In this document: in pieces, positions 1 to 9,369 of the stretch
Layout: each line of letters starts with the position of its first letter
Position numbering within the stretch: the stretch's first letter is position 1
Assembly: GCF_038502225.1 (NCBI RefSeq)
Contig: NC_091391.1
Span: 6,997,420-7,061,419 of the forward strand
Reading direction: 5' to 3'
From: Cherax quadricarinatus
Taxonomy: Eukaryota; Arthropoda; Malacostraca; Decapoda; Parastacidae
DNA: 64,000 nt
Made by a program: the position numbers and the translations under genes
The notes under the pieces: generated by a model
What the model was told of the DNA's origin: nothing
Seen by the model: the letters and a program-made list of their open reading frames with translations, nothing else
Databases searched by the model: none

Positions 1-593
1 TCACTACCACATGTAGTGCAGAACTTCTTGTCTTTTACTGGACATGCTTTGGTGGTGTGATGGTATGAATAACAGTTCCAGCAATGTTGGATGTAGTGAT
101 ATATCTCTGCTTCAATGTAGGTAGGGCTGATGTAGTAGTAGTAGACAGCAAGACCTTCGTTCAGTGCAGTGGCAGCCATGTTCACGTCGGTGAAGGTGAC
201 CTTGATCATGGACGTTGCATTTGGGATTTTTGTAATGCTGTCAACAGTAGCCCAAGTATTTTGCGTCTTGATGGATGACTTGAGTTCAGCAGGTGTTTGA
301 GACGTCAGAATCTTGTCCAGTTTTTTTAGGAATACTGATTTCCTTGCCCTGAGGGCAGGAGATGATGTAACAGTAAACCCTTGAGTAGTAAGAGTAGTGA
401 TGGCTTCTGTAGTGAGTAGCTTCTCTGCTTCAGCATCATCGTGACACACAACAATGAATGCTTCTTTCAGTGACAATATGGTGTTGAATTTTACTTCCAG
501 TGCTCCCTGAACAACAGTTGCAAGAGCAATCTTCGTTGAATCATCAACGGTACCATTTCTTGGTTTGATCTTTACACAATTTGCGTAGCTCAT
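1..593 (-). CDS. Partial ORF1 (gag-like, zinc knuckle) of a non-LTR retrotransposon
   Basis: Read on the minus strand, an ATG at 593-591 opens a frame with no stop down to the window's left edge (about 197 codons, so the 3' part is missing). The protein starts MSYANCVKIKPRNG. Near the edge it has a CCHC zinc knuckle with spacing C-X2-C-X4-H-X4-C (CWNCYSYHHTTKAC), followed by further Cys residues (KKFCTTCG). ORF1 proteins of Jockey/CR1/I-type LINEs carry such knuckles and bind the element RNA. The segment before the knuckle has a fold-like pattern ending in a Tyr run. I assign it to a LINE by the knuckle and by position next to other repeats. A cellular zinc-knuckle protein is possible but less likely. 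The reverse transcriptase would lie outside the window. Confidence 0.6.
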   Translation of the reverse strand, partial: MSYANCVKIKPRNGTVDDSTKIALATVVQGALEVKFNTILSLKEAFIVVCHDDAEAEKLLTTEAITTLTTQGFTVTSSPALRARKSVFLKKLDKILTSQTPAELKSSIKTQNTWATVDSITKIPNATSMIKVTFTDVNMAATALNEGLAVYYYYISPTYIEAEIYHYIQHCWNCYSYHHTTKACPVKDKKFCTTCGS

Positions 594-737
594 CGTGTAA
601 GTCAAGGCGATGAGAATGCTGGTAAAGGTTCCCCTCCCCAACGGGGATCGTAGGGAGACAGAGTAAGTAAGGAGAGCTGCTATGACCTGCCTGGGCGAGA
701 GTCAAGAGCAGAATCGTATTTTCTATTTTCTCTTTTC
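594..737 (-). other. 5' leader of the ORF1-bearing LINE
   Basis: The 144 bases upstream of the ORF1 ATG (minus strand) are unrelated to the repeat on their other side. The family resemblance to the piggyBac end resumes abruptly at 738. This suggests that the LINE's 5' end lies at about 737 and that it interrupted the terminal repeat of the piggyBac element. The boundary is inferred from where the similarity stops. Confidence 0.4.
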
Positions 738-1231
738 TCGAAACGCCCAATCCTGAAGTGTCTCCTGGTGTCGCAAAATATTCGAAAAAAAAAAATTATT
801 TTTTCTTAGGAAAATGTTAAGATTATTTTTCTGATTGTTTTAGTCCCAAAAAAATTTTTTTGCCATCAGTACTTACCGAGATATAGAGCTGTGAATTTTG
901 CAGAAAATGAGCAGCGTATGGCAACAGCGGCGACTGCCGCTCACCGGTAAACTTTGGTTTACTTGTATTTGAAGGTTTGTTGTTTTTTTCACTATTTTAT
1001 TTTTTCACATAACTCCAGATAAACTCCATATGTGGCCTGTGAGACCAAAGTAAGATGCAATGTACATGTATACACTCGTTGTATACAACACAATAAGCAC
1101 ACAAACATAATTATCAATATATTGTTTACAAAACTTGTTTACAGAAACAAACAATACAAAAAATTTTTTATTACTATTGTTCTATAATATATACATACAT
1201 GTATACCAATATACAGTCACTGGACATGTTC

Positions 1232-1408
1232 CTAGAAGTTCTGCAGCTTGTGGAACTCTTTAAAACATGGTGTCATACACAGTGGTGTTTTACACTCCTT
1301 ACACATAAAACCAGTCTGTGTGCATTTTTGTGGAAGTTTTTTTTTTATGTACAAAGACAAAACACCTCGTCTGAGCAGTTTTCTGCAAAGTATTAGCAGG
1401 CAGTTGTG
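1232..1408 (-). pseudogene. piggyBac transposase C-terminal Cys-rich domain (remnant)
   Basis: A 58-codon frame bounded by in-frame stops ends at a TAG at 1234-1232. It encodes a Cys-rich tail with the pattern C-X6-C-X2-C-X5-C-X4-C (motifs KCTQTGFMCKECK and PLCMTPCFKEFH). This corresponds to the zinc-binding C-terminal domain of piggyBac/PGBD transposases, which typically ends PLC..PCF..YH and binds the terminal repeat. It lies about 500 bases inside the element end, as expected. Upstream coding is broken by a stop at 1411-1409. Confidence 0.7.
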
Positions 1409-1557
1409 TTATGTAGTTATCCTAGGTAAATGGTCGTGTGTCATCATTCCTTCCTTCCTACTTCCCTGCATTCCTTTCCTACCTCTCTTCCTACATTCCT
1501 TCATCTGTTCTTCCTTCATTCCTGCCTTCCCTTCTTGCTTCTGGTTTCTATAATATA

Positions 1558-1760
1558 CAGTGGACCCCCGGTTAACGATATTTTTTCACTCCAGAAGTAT
1601 GTTCAGGTGCCAGTACTGACCGAATTTGTTCCCATAAGAAATATTGTGAAGTAGATTAGTCCATTTCAGACCCCCAAAGATACATGTACAAACGCACTTA
1701 CATAAATACACTTACATAATTGGTCGCATTCGGAGGTAATCGTTATGCGGGGGTCCACTG
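1558..1760. mobile_element. 203-bp Tigger-type MITE, copy 1
   Basis: The inverted termini are CAGTGGACCCCCGGTTAACG and its near complement ending GGGGGTCCACTG, each flanked by TA. It has the same length (203 bp) and interior as copies at 4461 and 31630. It shares its termini with the longer element at 23934 that carries Tigger transposase remains, so it is a non-autonomous pogo/Tigger derivative. It is inserted within the decayed piggyBac element. Confidence 0.85.
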
Positions 1761-2208
1761 TATATACACATATATACATGTAGTCACTAGATACTTTCAT
1801 AAAACTGCTATTATCTTCATTCAGCAAGCTTGTCTTGTGTGCGGGTGTGTGGCTTATAATTGTTTTGAGTCAGGAGTGGGCAGCTGTCAAAATGACATAT
1901 TATCTCATTACTCACTCCCCTTCCCGCCTGTCAAAACAATGGGGTAGGATGCTGCTTCCCCTCCATTCTATCTAATTATCTTTCTCCCTCATTCTATCTC
2001 TTTCTATCTGTCTGTCTATCTCTGTCTCACAGGTACACATAAATACAACTATACGTAGTGTAAATTACCTAGGATCACCCAAAAAATCCAGACAAAGTGC
2101 TATACTCTGCTTGAAGATGTGAGTAAATGTAATGACACAGTCTTGTGGCTCTCTCTGAGACAGAGCTAGACGGATAGACAGGGAGCTTGGCAGACAGACA
2201 AATGTTGT

Positions 2209-2895
2209 TTCTTCTTCTTCTTCTTCTTCTTCTTCTTCTTCTTCTTCTTCTTCTTCTTCTTCTTCTTCTTCTTCTTCTTCTTCTTCTTCTTCTTCTTCTT
2301 CTTCTTCTTCTTCTTCTTCTTCTTCTTCTTCTTCTTCTTCTTCTTCTTCTTCTTCTTCTTCTTCTTCTTCTTCTTCTTCTTCTTCTTCTTCTTCTTCTTC
2401 TTCTTCTTCTTCTTCTTCTTCTTCTTCTTCTTCTTCTTCTTCTTCTTCTTCTTCTTCTTCTTCTTCTTCTTCTTCTTCTTCTTCTTCTTCTTCTTCTTCT
2501 TCTCCTCCTCCTCCTCCTCCTCCTCCTCCTCCTCCTCCTCTCCTTCCTCCTCCTCCTCCTCTCCTTCCTCCTCCTCCTCCTCTCCATCCTCCTCCTCAAC
2601 ATCCTCCTCCTCCTCCTCCTCCTCCTCCTCCTCCTCCTCCTCCTCCTCCTCCTCCTCCTCCTCCTCCTCCTCCTCCTCCTCCTCCTCCTCCTCATCCTCC
2701 TCCTCTTCCTCCTCCTCCTCCCCTTCCTCCTCCTCCTCCTCTCCTTCCTCCTCCTCCTCCTCTCCTTCCTCCTCCTCCTCCTCTCCTTCCTCCTCCTCCT
2801 CCTCTCCTTCCTCCTCCTCCTTCCTCTTCTTCCTCTTCTTCCTCTCCTTCCTTCCTTCCTCCTCCTCTTCTTTCTCCTCCTCTTCCTCCTCCTCC
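2209..2895. repeat. Compound (TTC)n-(CTC)n microsatellite
   Basis: About 295 bases of uninterrupted TTC repeats (2209-2503) pass into about 390 bases of CTC repeats with scattered interruptions. This purine/pyrimidine strand asymmetry could form triplex DNA. Long open frames here (poly-Leu, poly-Arg, poly-Glu/Lys) are artefacts of the triplet period, although the tract lies where a piggyBac acidic coding region would be. Confidence 0.97.
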
Positions 2896-3030
2896 ATTGC
2901 TTTTGGTCTCAAACTCCTCCAAATCATGAAATTGTTCTTCACTAACACTTCCATCTGTGTTAGAGCATCACTTGGGAAGAGAAGAGTCCCAGATTTGCTG
3001 GGGAGTCACATATTTCTTACCGCTAGACAT
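2895..3030 (-). pseudogene. piggyBac transposase N-terminus (remnant)
   Basis: An ATG at 3030-3028 begins MSSGKKYVTPQQIWDS, reaches a TGA after 20 codons (2970-2968), and the same frame continues with an acidic stretch (SEEQFHDLEEFE). PiggyBac transposases commonly start with a short basic/Thr-rich segment followed by an acidic region. Here the acidic region runs directly into the (GAG/GAA)n tract, so the microsatellite may have grown out of Glu codons of the transposase. This is broken coding. The assignment rests mainly on its place in the element. Confidence 0.45.
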
Positions 3031-3304
3031 GCTGAAAAAGGACGACTGAAATGGCATTCCCACAATGCACCACTGGCTCCCCGATTTTTTTTATATGGTG
3101 CACACTGACCATGGAGATCCATTCTCTCACATGTGGGCCTACCAGCTTTCTCCTGCTTGATTTGAAGCTGCTAGAATTTATGTGTATAGATACGTCAAAC
3201 ACGGTATCTCCCATGACGTATATATACGACCGCAACAGTCAAAGGGTTAAGCTAAGCTTAAGCTTGCCAGACATCTTCAGCATAACTTACGGTTCATAAT
3301 ATGG

Positions 3305-3362
3305 TCTCAAATGTCACCCATTTCTGTACAAAGAATGTATCATGTAGAAATAAGATTTTGAA
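3305..3362 (+). mobile_element. 3' tail of a family E LINE
   Basis: The phrase TCACCCATTTCTGTACAAAG...TATCATG...GAAATAA matches the tail seen at 23500-23570 (plus) and at 9370-9430 (minus), which is the 3' end of the LINE interrupted at 9909. Confidence 0.5.
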
Positions 3363-3529
3363 TTTGAATCTTCTGGCGTAGACGCCACACAGCCTCCCAC
3401 ATCATCTAATATGTTGTCGTATGCACGTCTTTGTGTATGTATGTATGTAATGTAATTGACTATAGTGTAGTGTATGTTGATCTTGCTGTATATTCTACCT
3501 CCTGTACTCAAAATGGTTAAATTTTTCAG

Positions 3530-3675
3530 GTCAGCCAAATCTGCCACTAGCAAACACCAACTTGGGTTCACTGCCACTAAATCTTCCACTGCAAGGAAGC
3601 TCTCAGAGGTCTTCCAGCCTACCATCTTCATCTGCTACCACTTTCTCAAGGTCTACCTCTCACTCCAGCAGACAG
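3530..3675 (+). CDS. Candidate penultimate exon of a Ser/Leu/Pro-rich host gene
   Basis: A good acceptor (TTAAATTTTTCAG) precedes 3530 and a donor (CAG/GTTTGT) follows 3675. The frame starting at 3532 is open through the exon (48 codons) and ends in phase 0, which is exactly the phase in which the exon at 6926 begins. The peptide is low complexity: PNLPLANTNLGSLPLNLPL, then a Ser-rich stretch ending HSSRQ. No known domain is recognised. A second frame is also open across the exon (SAKSATSKHQ...) but would not join the next exon cleanly. Upstream exons must lie left of the window, because 1-3500 is transposon sequence. It could be a chance open stretch. The phase match and the style shared with 6926 argue for coding. 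Confidence 0.45.
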
Positions 3676-3944
3676 GTTTGTATCCACAATTATCCCATTG
3701 TGCAGTGAGGCATGAATTATTGTAGTAAAGTATGGTAAGGTACAATAAAGTACAGCAAGCCCCCATATCTGCGTATTTGGTATCCGCTGTTTCAGTTATC
3801 CACGGTTCACTATGGCCAAAAATAACCCATAATTTTGCTTAATAATGACACCAAAGTGCAAAAGTAGTGATGGTGAAGTTCTTCAAGCCTAAGAGAAGCC
3901 ATGAACTTCTTCCCATCATGAAAAAAGGGATAATTCAATACTTA

Positions 3945-4420
3945 TACACAAGAACACAAGAAAGGAGGAACACTGCAGCAGGCCTGTTGGCCCATACTAG
4001 GCAGGTCCTTTACAATTCATCCCACTAACAAACATTTGACCTACCCAATTTTCAATGCTACCCAAGAAATAAGCTCTGATGTGCAAGTCCCACTCAAATC
4101 CAACCCATCCCACTCATGTATTTATCCAACCTAAATTTGAAACTACCCAAAGTCCCAGCCTCAATAACCCAACTAGGTAGACTGTTCCACTCATCTACTA
4201 CCCTATTTCCAAACCAATACTTTCCTATGTCCTTTCTAAATCTAAACTTATCTAATTTAAATCCATTACTGCGGGTTCTCTCTTGGAGAGATACCCTCAA
4301 GACCTTGTTAATATCCCCTTTATTAATACCTATCTTCCACTTATACACTTCGATCAGGTCTCCCCTCATTCTTCGTCTAACAAGTGAATGTAACTTAAGA
4401 GTGCATAATTTATCAAATTA
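3945..4420 (-). pseudogene. LINE reverse transcriptase C-terminus and 3' UTR (family F)
   Basis: The minus-strand frame 4369-4094 encodes about 91 residues (RGDLIEVYKWKIGINKGD ... RFRKDIGKYWFGNRVVDEWN ... SLPSWVIEAGT). This is the conserved tail after the RT domain in CR1/Jockey-type LINEs. The 3' UTR carries GCAGGCCTGTTGGCCCATAC, found again at 16785-16850 and 31195-31272. Only the 3' end is present, as is usual for 5'-truncated LINE copies. Confidence 0.75.
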
Positions 4421-4460
4421 AACTATCATAGGTATGTATGTAAACAAAAAATGACATATA

Positions 4461-4663
4461 CAGTGGACCCCCGGTTTACGATCGGCTCCCAATGCGACCA
4501 ATTATGTAAGTGTATTTTTGTAAGTGCGTTTGTACGTGTATGTTTGGGGGTCTGAAATGGACTAATCTACTTCACAATATTCCTTATGGGAACAAATTCG
4601 TTCAGTACTGGCACCTGAACATACTTCTGGAATGAAATAATATTGTAAATTGGGGATCTACTG
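4461..4663. mobile_element. 203-bp Tigger-type MITE, copy 2
   Basis: CAGTGGACCCCCGG... to ...GGGATCTACTG, with TA on both sides, and the same interior as copy 1 in reverse order. It is inserted in the larger TIR element at 3753-4750. Confidence 0.8.
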
Positions 4664-4788
4664 TATAGAGTTCACTACCATCCACAGTTTCAGGTAGTAT
4701 CTGCAGTAGGTCTTGGAACATATCTCCTGCGGATATGGGGGGGACTACTCTACAGTTTATTATCCTTGACTGTACAAGGTGTACAATA

Positions 4789-5067
4789 CAGCCTTTCCTC
4801 ACTTAACGACGTACTTATTTACCAACGACTCGGACTTACAACCAGTATGCATACCTGAATAATGTATGTTAGAGCTAATTTCCTCTATTCTCTTTATTAC
4901 ATTATACATTAAACTACTCTATAAACATTTAAAACTATACTAAAAATGTTATAAATGGTGCAGAGGTGACAGTAAAACAATATCAAAGATACTCCTTGCT
5001 TAGCGACAAATTTTTTTACTGACTTGGTCTTAGGAACTAAACTCCGTTGTTAAGTGACGAGAGGCTG
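4789..5067. mobile_element. TIR MITE (CAGCCTYTCCTCACTTAACG family), copy 1
   Basis: The ends are CAGCCTTTCCTCACTTAACG and, inverted, CAGCCTCTCGTCACTTAACA. The interior phrase ACCAGTATGCATACCT is shared with copies at 15702-16022 and 33045-33568. There is no coding capacity. Confidence 0.75.
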
Positions 5068-5164
5068 CACTGACAAGTTGTACTCAGATTTCCTATAATA
5101 AATATATTCACCACTCACTATAAGCTAAGGACAAAAATATTTTAATGTAAGTAATTTTTTTTTT

Positions 5165-5275
5165 CAATGAACCGGCTGTATCCCACTAAGGCAGGGTGAC
5201 CTAAAAAGAAAAACCGAAGGTTTCCTTTTTCTTTTTGGGTCACCCTGCTTTGGTGGGAGACATCCAATCAGTTGA
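5165..5275. repeat. Tail-to-tail pair of family A LINE 3' ends (inverted repeat)
   Basis: The leftward copy (CGGCTGTATCCCACTAAGGC...) is followed immediately by a rightward copy (...GGGTCACCCTGCTTTGGTGG). The pair forms a hairpin with arms of about 45 bases. Confidence 0.6.
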
Positions 5276-5307
5276 AAAAACAAAAGTAATGTTATTTTAT
5301 TTTTTAT

Positions 5308-5535
5308 TAACACATCGGCTGTTTCCCACCAAAGCAGGGTGACCCAATAAAGAAGAAACACTTTCATCGTCATTCACTCCATCATTGTCTTGCCAGAGGT
5401 GTGTCTACACTACAGTTAAAAAACTGCAACATTAACACCCCTCCGTCAGAGTGCAGGCACTGTACTTCCTACCTCCAGGACTCAAGTCTGGCTAACCAGT
5501 TTCCCTGAATCCCTTCATAAATGTTACTTGTTGTG
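5308..5535 (-). mobile_element. Family A LINE 3' UTR fragment
   Basis: This is the inverted equivalent of 12310-12540, the 3' UTR of the RTE-like LINE. Shared phrases include CACCAAAGCAGGGTGACCC, GTCTTGCCAGAGGTGTG and CACTGTACTTCC. Confidence 0.8.
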
Positions 5536-5539
5536 TGTA

Positions 5540-6112
5540 CTGTATATGCATTTTTAAGGCGTGTCTCTATTGTTTACTTAATATATGATAGTGTAAACAT
5601 GCTATCAGGCTTTTATATACATTACAAAGTAAAAAAAGGTTATGTTTCACTTTACAGCAGTAGCTCAGACTCTAACCTGCTGTATTAGTGGGGCCCTCCT
5701 GTATCATTTGCCAAAATGTTTCACCTGCATTTGATGGAAGAAGACTGTTGTGTAGGTGGATCATTTCATCAGTAAAGATACTTAAGTGTTGCTCATGTAT
5801 TCTTTTCATCAGTACAGAGAATTACATTATATATTGTTCTGTTGTATATAGAAGAGTCCACAGTTATGCAGAATTGACAGTTATGGTATGGCCTCCCAGG
5901 TATGAGGCATCTTTATGCTCCATTTGATATATAAAAATTACTGTAGTGGAGCAGAACTCTTCAGCAGATGCCTTGATGCTGATGAAGTGTTCTTGATCTT
6001 CTCTGTTATTCTGGTAACAGAGTGTGATATTGATGAGTTTGAAGTAATCAGTCCCTCATGGACTGATGACCTCAAACTAATTCATCTCATCAATCCCTCA
6101 GGGACTGATTAG
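5540..6112. other. No gene seen
   Basis: AT-rich sequence. Around 5945-6112 it contains a dispersed phrase with ATCAGTCCCTCATGGACTGA, two near copies of an ACTGATGA motif that recur in inverted form at 46840 and 56245. There is no convincing coding sequence. Confidence 0.4.
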
Positions 6113-6117
6113 ATTTA

Positions 6118-6540
6118 AACAAAATAGAATGGGTTGGAGGATGTATAAATCTGTAGTGGAAGGAAGAGTAAGGGTTGTCCTATGAAAGGTTGGAGGGAGG
6201 GAGTAAAGGAGGTTTTATGTGCAAGGGGTTTAGACTTCCAGCAAGTGTGCTTGAGTATGTTAGATAGGAGTGAGTGGAGACAAATAATTTTTATGACTTG
6301 ATGTGCTGTTGGAGTGTGAACAAAGTAACATCTGTGAAGGGATTCAGGGAAACCAGTTAGCAGGACTTGACCCCTAGAGGTGGGAAGTATTGTGTCTGCA
6401 CTTGGAAGGAGGGGTAGAGATATGTTGCAGTGTAGGCACGCCTCTGGCAAGACAGTGATGGAGCGAGTGATGATGACAGTGTTTCTTCTTTTTTGGGTCA
6501 CCTTCCCTCAGTGGGAAACAGCTTATGTGTTATCACAAAA
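6118..6540 (+). pseudogene. Family A LINE, C-terminus and 3' UTR fragment
   Basis: It matches 12130-12545 of the longer copy. The coding remnant (GTAGTGGAAGGAAGAGTAAG...) has lost its frame, and the 3' UTR ends in a run of A. It is a diverged, 5'-truncated insertion. Confidence 0.75.
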
Positions 6541-6613
6541 AAAATAAAAAGGCACAATACTTTGACTTGAACAAAATACAGATAAGTTGGACATGGGAGA
6601 CTAAAACGTTTGA

Positions 6614-6683
6614 CAATGTTTTGTTCCGACGTGGACCATTAACTAGCCACTTGTTAATGGTCTAAGCCAGACCGAAACATTGT
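6614..6683. repeat. Short inverted repeat (dispersed element)
   Basis: The arms CAATGTTTTGTTCCGACGTG and, inverted, CAATGTTTCGGTCTGGCTTA flank ACCATTAACTAG/TTAATGGT. A related phrase recurs at 6720-6860 and 47090-47190. Confidence 0.5.
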
Positions 6684-6925
6684 TATGAGTTTCATTCATG
6701 TGCGGGTTATTTGTGTGTTGTTCCGGTCACTATATGATGACTGGAACAATACCAAGTTGGACCAGAATGGTCCAATTTGCACCTTTAACTAGTTACCAAT
6801 TAATGGTCCAGTCAAATCAAAACATCTTCAGTTTCATTTTCCTATGTGCTGGTTATTTGTACACTTTATTTAGAAATACAGGTGTATTACAAGCCTGTAA
6901 TGTACATTATTACCTTGCCTTACAG

Positions 6926-7084
6926 GTCAGTGGCGGCAGTGTTGGTGGTGGGAGCTTTCCAGTAAACAGTGCATTGATGATTGGTGATTATGTGACTCCC
7001 GGCTCCATTATTCTTCCTACACAAGGCATCCAGTTAGGAAATCATTCCGGCATTAGTGGAAGAGACTGCTCGCAAGCACAGTGA
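6926..7084 (+). CDS. Candidate terminal exon of a Gly/Ser-rich host gene
   Basis: A polypyrimidine-type acceptor (TTACCTTGCCTTACAG) precedes 6926. The frame is phase 0 and gives 52 codons (VSGGSVGGGSFPVNSA ... DYVTPGSIILPTQGIQL ... GRDCSQAQ) before TGA at 7082-7084. It joins in phase with the exon ending at 3675. The AT-rich stretch downstream has several AATAAA motifs, which suits a 3' UTR. The protein family is not recognised. The style (Gly/Ser-rich, low complexity) suggests an extracellular or disordered tail. Transcript data would settle whether the two exons belong together. Confidence 0.5.
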   Translation, partial: VSGGSVGGGSFPVNSALMIGDYVTPGSIILPTQGIQLGNHSGISGRDCSQAQ

Positions 7085-8865
7085 CACTCACTACTGTAAT
7101 TTGGTTGATTGTGTTCACATGAATTTAGAATGGTCCAAAATATCCCATTGTATGCAATCTTGGGTCAAGTGCAATTTTTTTTTTTTTTGACATGTATACC
7201 ATAGTTTTGAATTTTTAGTTGAACTCTCATGCCAAGTTAGGCTATTATATACTTTCTGTACTTACCATAATACTTAGGCATGGTCTTAACTATTTGTAAG
7301 TTGTAATTAACACAATCTAAAAAAATCATCATTTGTAAGTAAATTCAAAACGGTTTTTTTTTAAGATGAATACAGCTGGGTTGTAAAAATTAATCACTAA
7401 TTTTATAGTGAGATTTATTTTTTTATTGAATAAAAGAATGTCAGTGATGTGTCGTATCCTAAATCAAACGTAGATGTAATTGATAATACGGTATTGTAAT
7501 TGGCTTCATATTTGTAAATCTCTGGGATGGTATGAATGAGTTATGAGATTATCAGGGCCGAGTTCAGTTAGGTTAGGTCAGGTTTATATGTTTTGGTCTA
7601 AAAATAAAAATCCTCATAACGTTATCATTGACAAAAAAATAATCTTACTTTCTATAAAAGAATTTTTTGGGAAAGTTTATTTTTTAAAGGAGTTTTGCTG
7701 TTTGGCAGTGATTTAGATTTTTTATTTTTAGACGAAAACTAACATAGAAACCATGCCTAACCTCCATTCTCGGATACACTTAGGTCTTACAATTATTACT
7801 GATAAAATACTCAGTAAAGGAAATTATTAGGTAGCGGTGAGTGACGTGGTTTAGATAGCATAGTGGATTTTAAGAAAACATTTTTCCTATATGGAGAAGT
7901 GTACTGCACCTTCAAGGTCATAGTATTTATTCCCTCATTTATTGGAGGGATTATTGTTGAGGTTAATTTTTGTAGGGAAATATCATAAAGATATATTTGT
8001 CAAGTGCAAATCAATCTTCATACAGTTTTTTACTCTTAAATGTTAATAAAAGGAGGTTTGTGTTATGTGACGTCTCCCGTGCCCGTCTTCTGGTAAACTT
8101 CCAGCAAGAAGTTTGCTGATTAGTGAGGATTTCTTTTGTCAGTCCTCTTGTGACGTTGTAAGACTCTTTGGAATGGGTATTAGTTGGTTGATGTTAGTAA
8201 CAAGCTAACATTATACATAAAGACTCTTTCATATAAAATTTGTCTGTAGTGGGCAATAAATTTTAAAGAAAATACGAAGACTTCCTCAGATGTAAAAAAT
8301 AAGTTTGACTAAATATTTAGTACAATATTTCAAGAGTCTCATTTATCATGCTATGTAGTATGTTAGATCATGTTGTTTCTAACTCCACCATACCATGACA
8401 ATATTCATACTGGTCAATAAGTTTCTTTCGCTTTTTGATACTAGACACGTACATGTGTTGGAGTTAGGTTTGACGACTGTGACTTATACATAAGTTCAAT
8501 GCTCAGTAGTAAGGCAGCTTCTCTATAGGAATTCGGTAATCGTATTATGAGTGCACACTTGAAATAATTGTGTAACAAGTCGTTGTTTAGCAATAAATAT
8601 GCTTCGTTGTTTCATTAAATAAAGAAGCACTTTGTGTCCTGTGGTTCAGGACTTTACAGTTGTCCAGAATGTGTCTTATAGACACTGCATCAATTTTAGC
8701 GATTCCTATGGAATTGTTATGCCGTCATCACAATGGTTTTGGTTATCGTAACATTGGCAATAAATTATTTGCAAGAAAGACTTGACGATAACTAGTTTGC
8801 AATAGAGTTAATATTTACAATTGACCTTCTTATGCAGCTCTTCTATATATTGCCAATTTCTTGTA
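7085..8865 (+). other. Probable 3' UTR and downstream flank, repeat-poor
   Basis: This is the longest stretch in the window without a recognisable transposon or tandem repeat. It is AT-rich and contains several AATAAA hexamers (for example near 7428 and 8618). It follows directly from the stop codon at 7084. The extent of the UTR cannot be fixed by eye. Confidence 0.4.
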
Positions 8866-9057
8866 AATTCAATTGAAGAAGTATATTAAAAATTCAATAG
8901 CATGTGGAAAGGCCTTCATATGTGCTATTTGGATCCTTTTTTTTTTTTTTCAATCAGATTTACAAAAAAATCACAATACATGTAGGAGCTTTATACAAAT
9001 ATTTCTTTTCTTCAGTATACATGTAATGGAGTTTACACGTAATAAAATATTTTTTTT

Positions 9058-9345
9058 TTAACACATTGGCCGTTTCTCACCAAGGCAGGGTGTCCCAAAA
9101 AAGAAAAACTTTAACCATCGTTCAATCCATCACTGTCTTGCCAGAGGTGTACTTACACTACAGTTATAAAACTGCAACATTAACACCCCTCCTTCAGAGT
9201 GCAGACACTGTACTTCCCATCTTCAGGACTCAAGTCTGTCCTGTTGGTTTCCCTGAATCCCTTTGTAAATATTACCTTGCTCACACTCCAATAGCACATC
9301 AAGTCATAAAAACCATTTGTCTCCATTTGCTTCTGTCTAACATGC
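9058..9345 (-). mobile_element. Family A LINE 3' UTR fragment
   Basis: Inverted match to 12290-12540. It begins ACACATTGGCCGTTTCTCAC and runs to the region encoding the C-terminal end of the LINE protein. Confidence 0.8.
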
Positions 9346-9369
9346 TCACGTATGCTTATAATCATGATA

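Larger units (their letters stand above)
738..3246 (-). mobile_element. Decayed piggyBac-family transposon
   Basis: The right end reads CAGTCAAAGGG followed by TTAA (3247-3250), the target site used by piggyBac transposons. The left 70 bases match the left end of the TTAA-flanked element at 20557 (shared phrase GGTGTCTCCTGGTGTCGC, with small differences), and the last 180 bases match its right end. Between them, on the minus strand, are remains of a transposase N-terminus (near 3030) and its C-terminal Cys-rich domain (near 1232). The DDE core between them is missing. A Tigger MITE and a long trinucleotide repeat lie inside. The outermost left bases were lost to the LINE at 1-737. Confidence 0.7.
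3753..4750. mobile_element. Tigger-like TIR element carrying nested insertions
   Basis: The left end reads TA-CAGCAAGCCCCCATATCTGC and the right end, read inward, GAGTAGTCCCCCCCATATCCGC-TA. These imperfect inverted repeats are flanked by TA. Its unique interior is only the two flanks. Between them sit a LINE tail (3945-4420) and a 203-bp MITE (4461-4663). The boundaries are read from the TIRs. The family is inferred from the CAG ends and TA duplication. Confidence 0.55.

Noticed and set aside
2075..2954. Long poly-Arg, poly-Leu and poly-Glu/Lys frames
   Set aside because: Products of the (TTC)n-(CTC)n microsatellite. No flanking coding sequence beyond the decayed transposase start.
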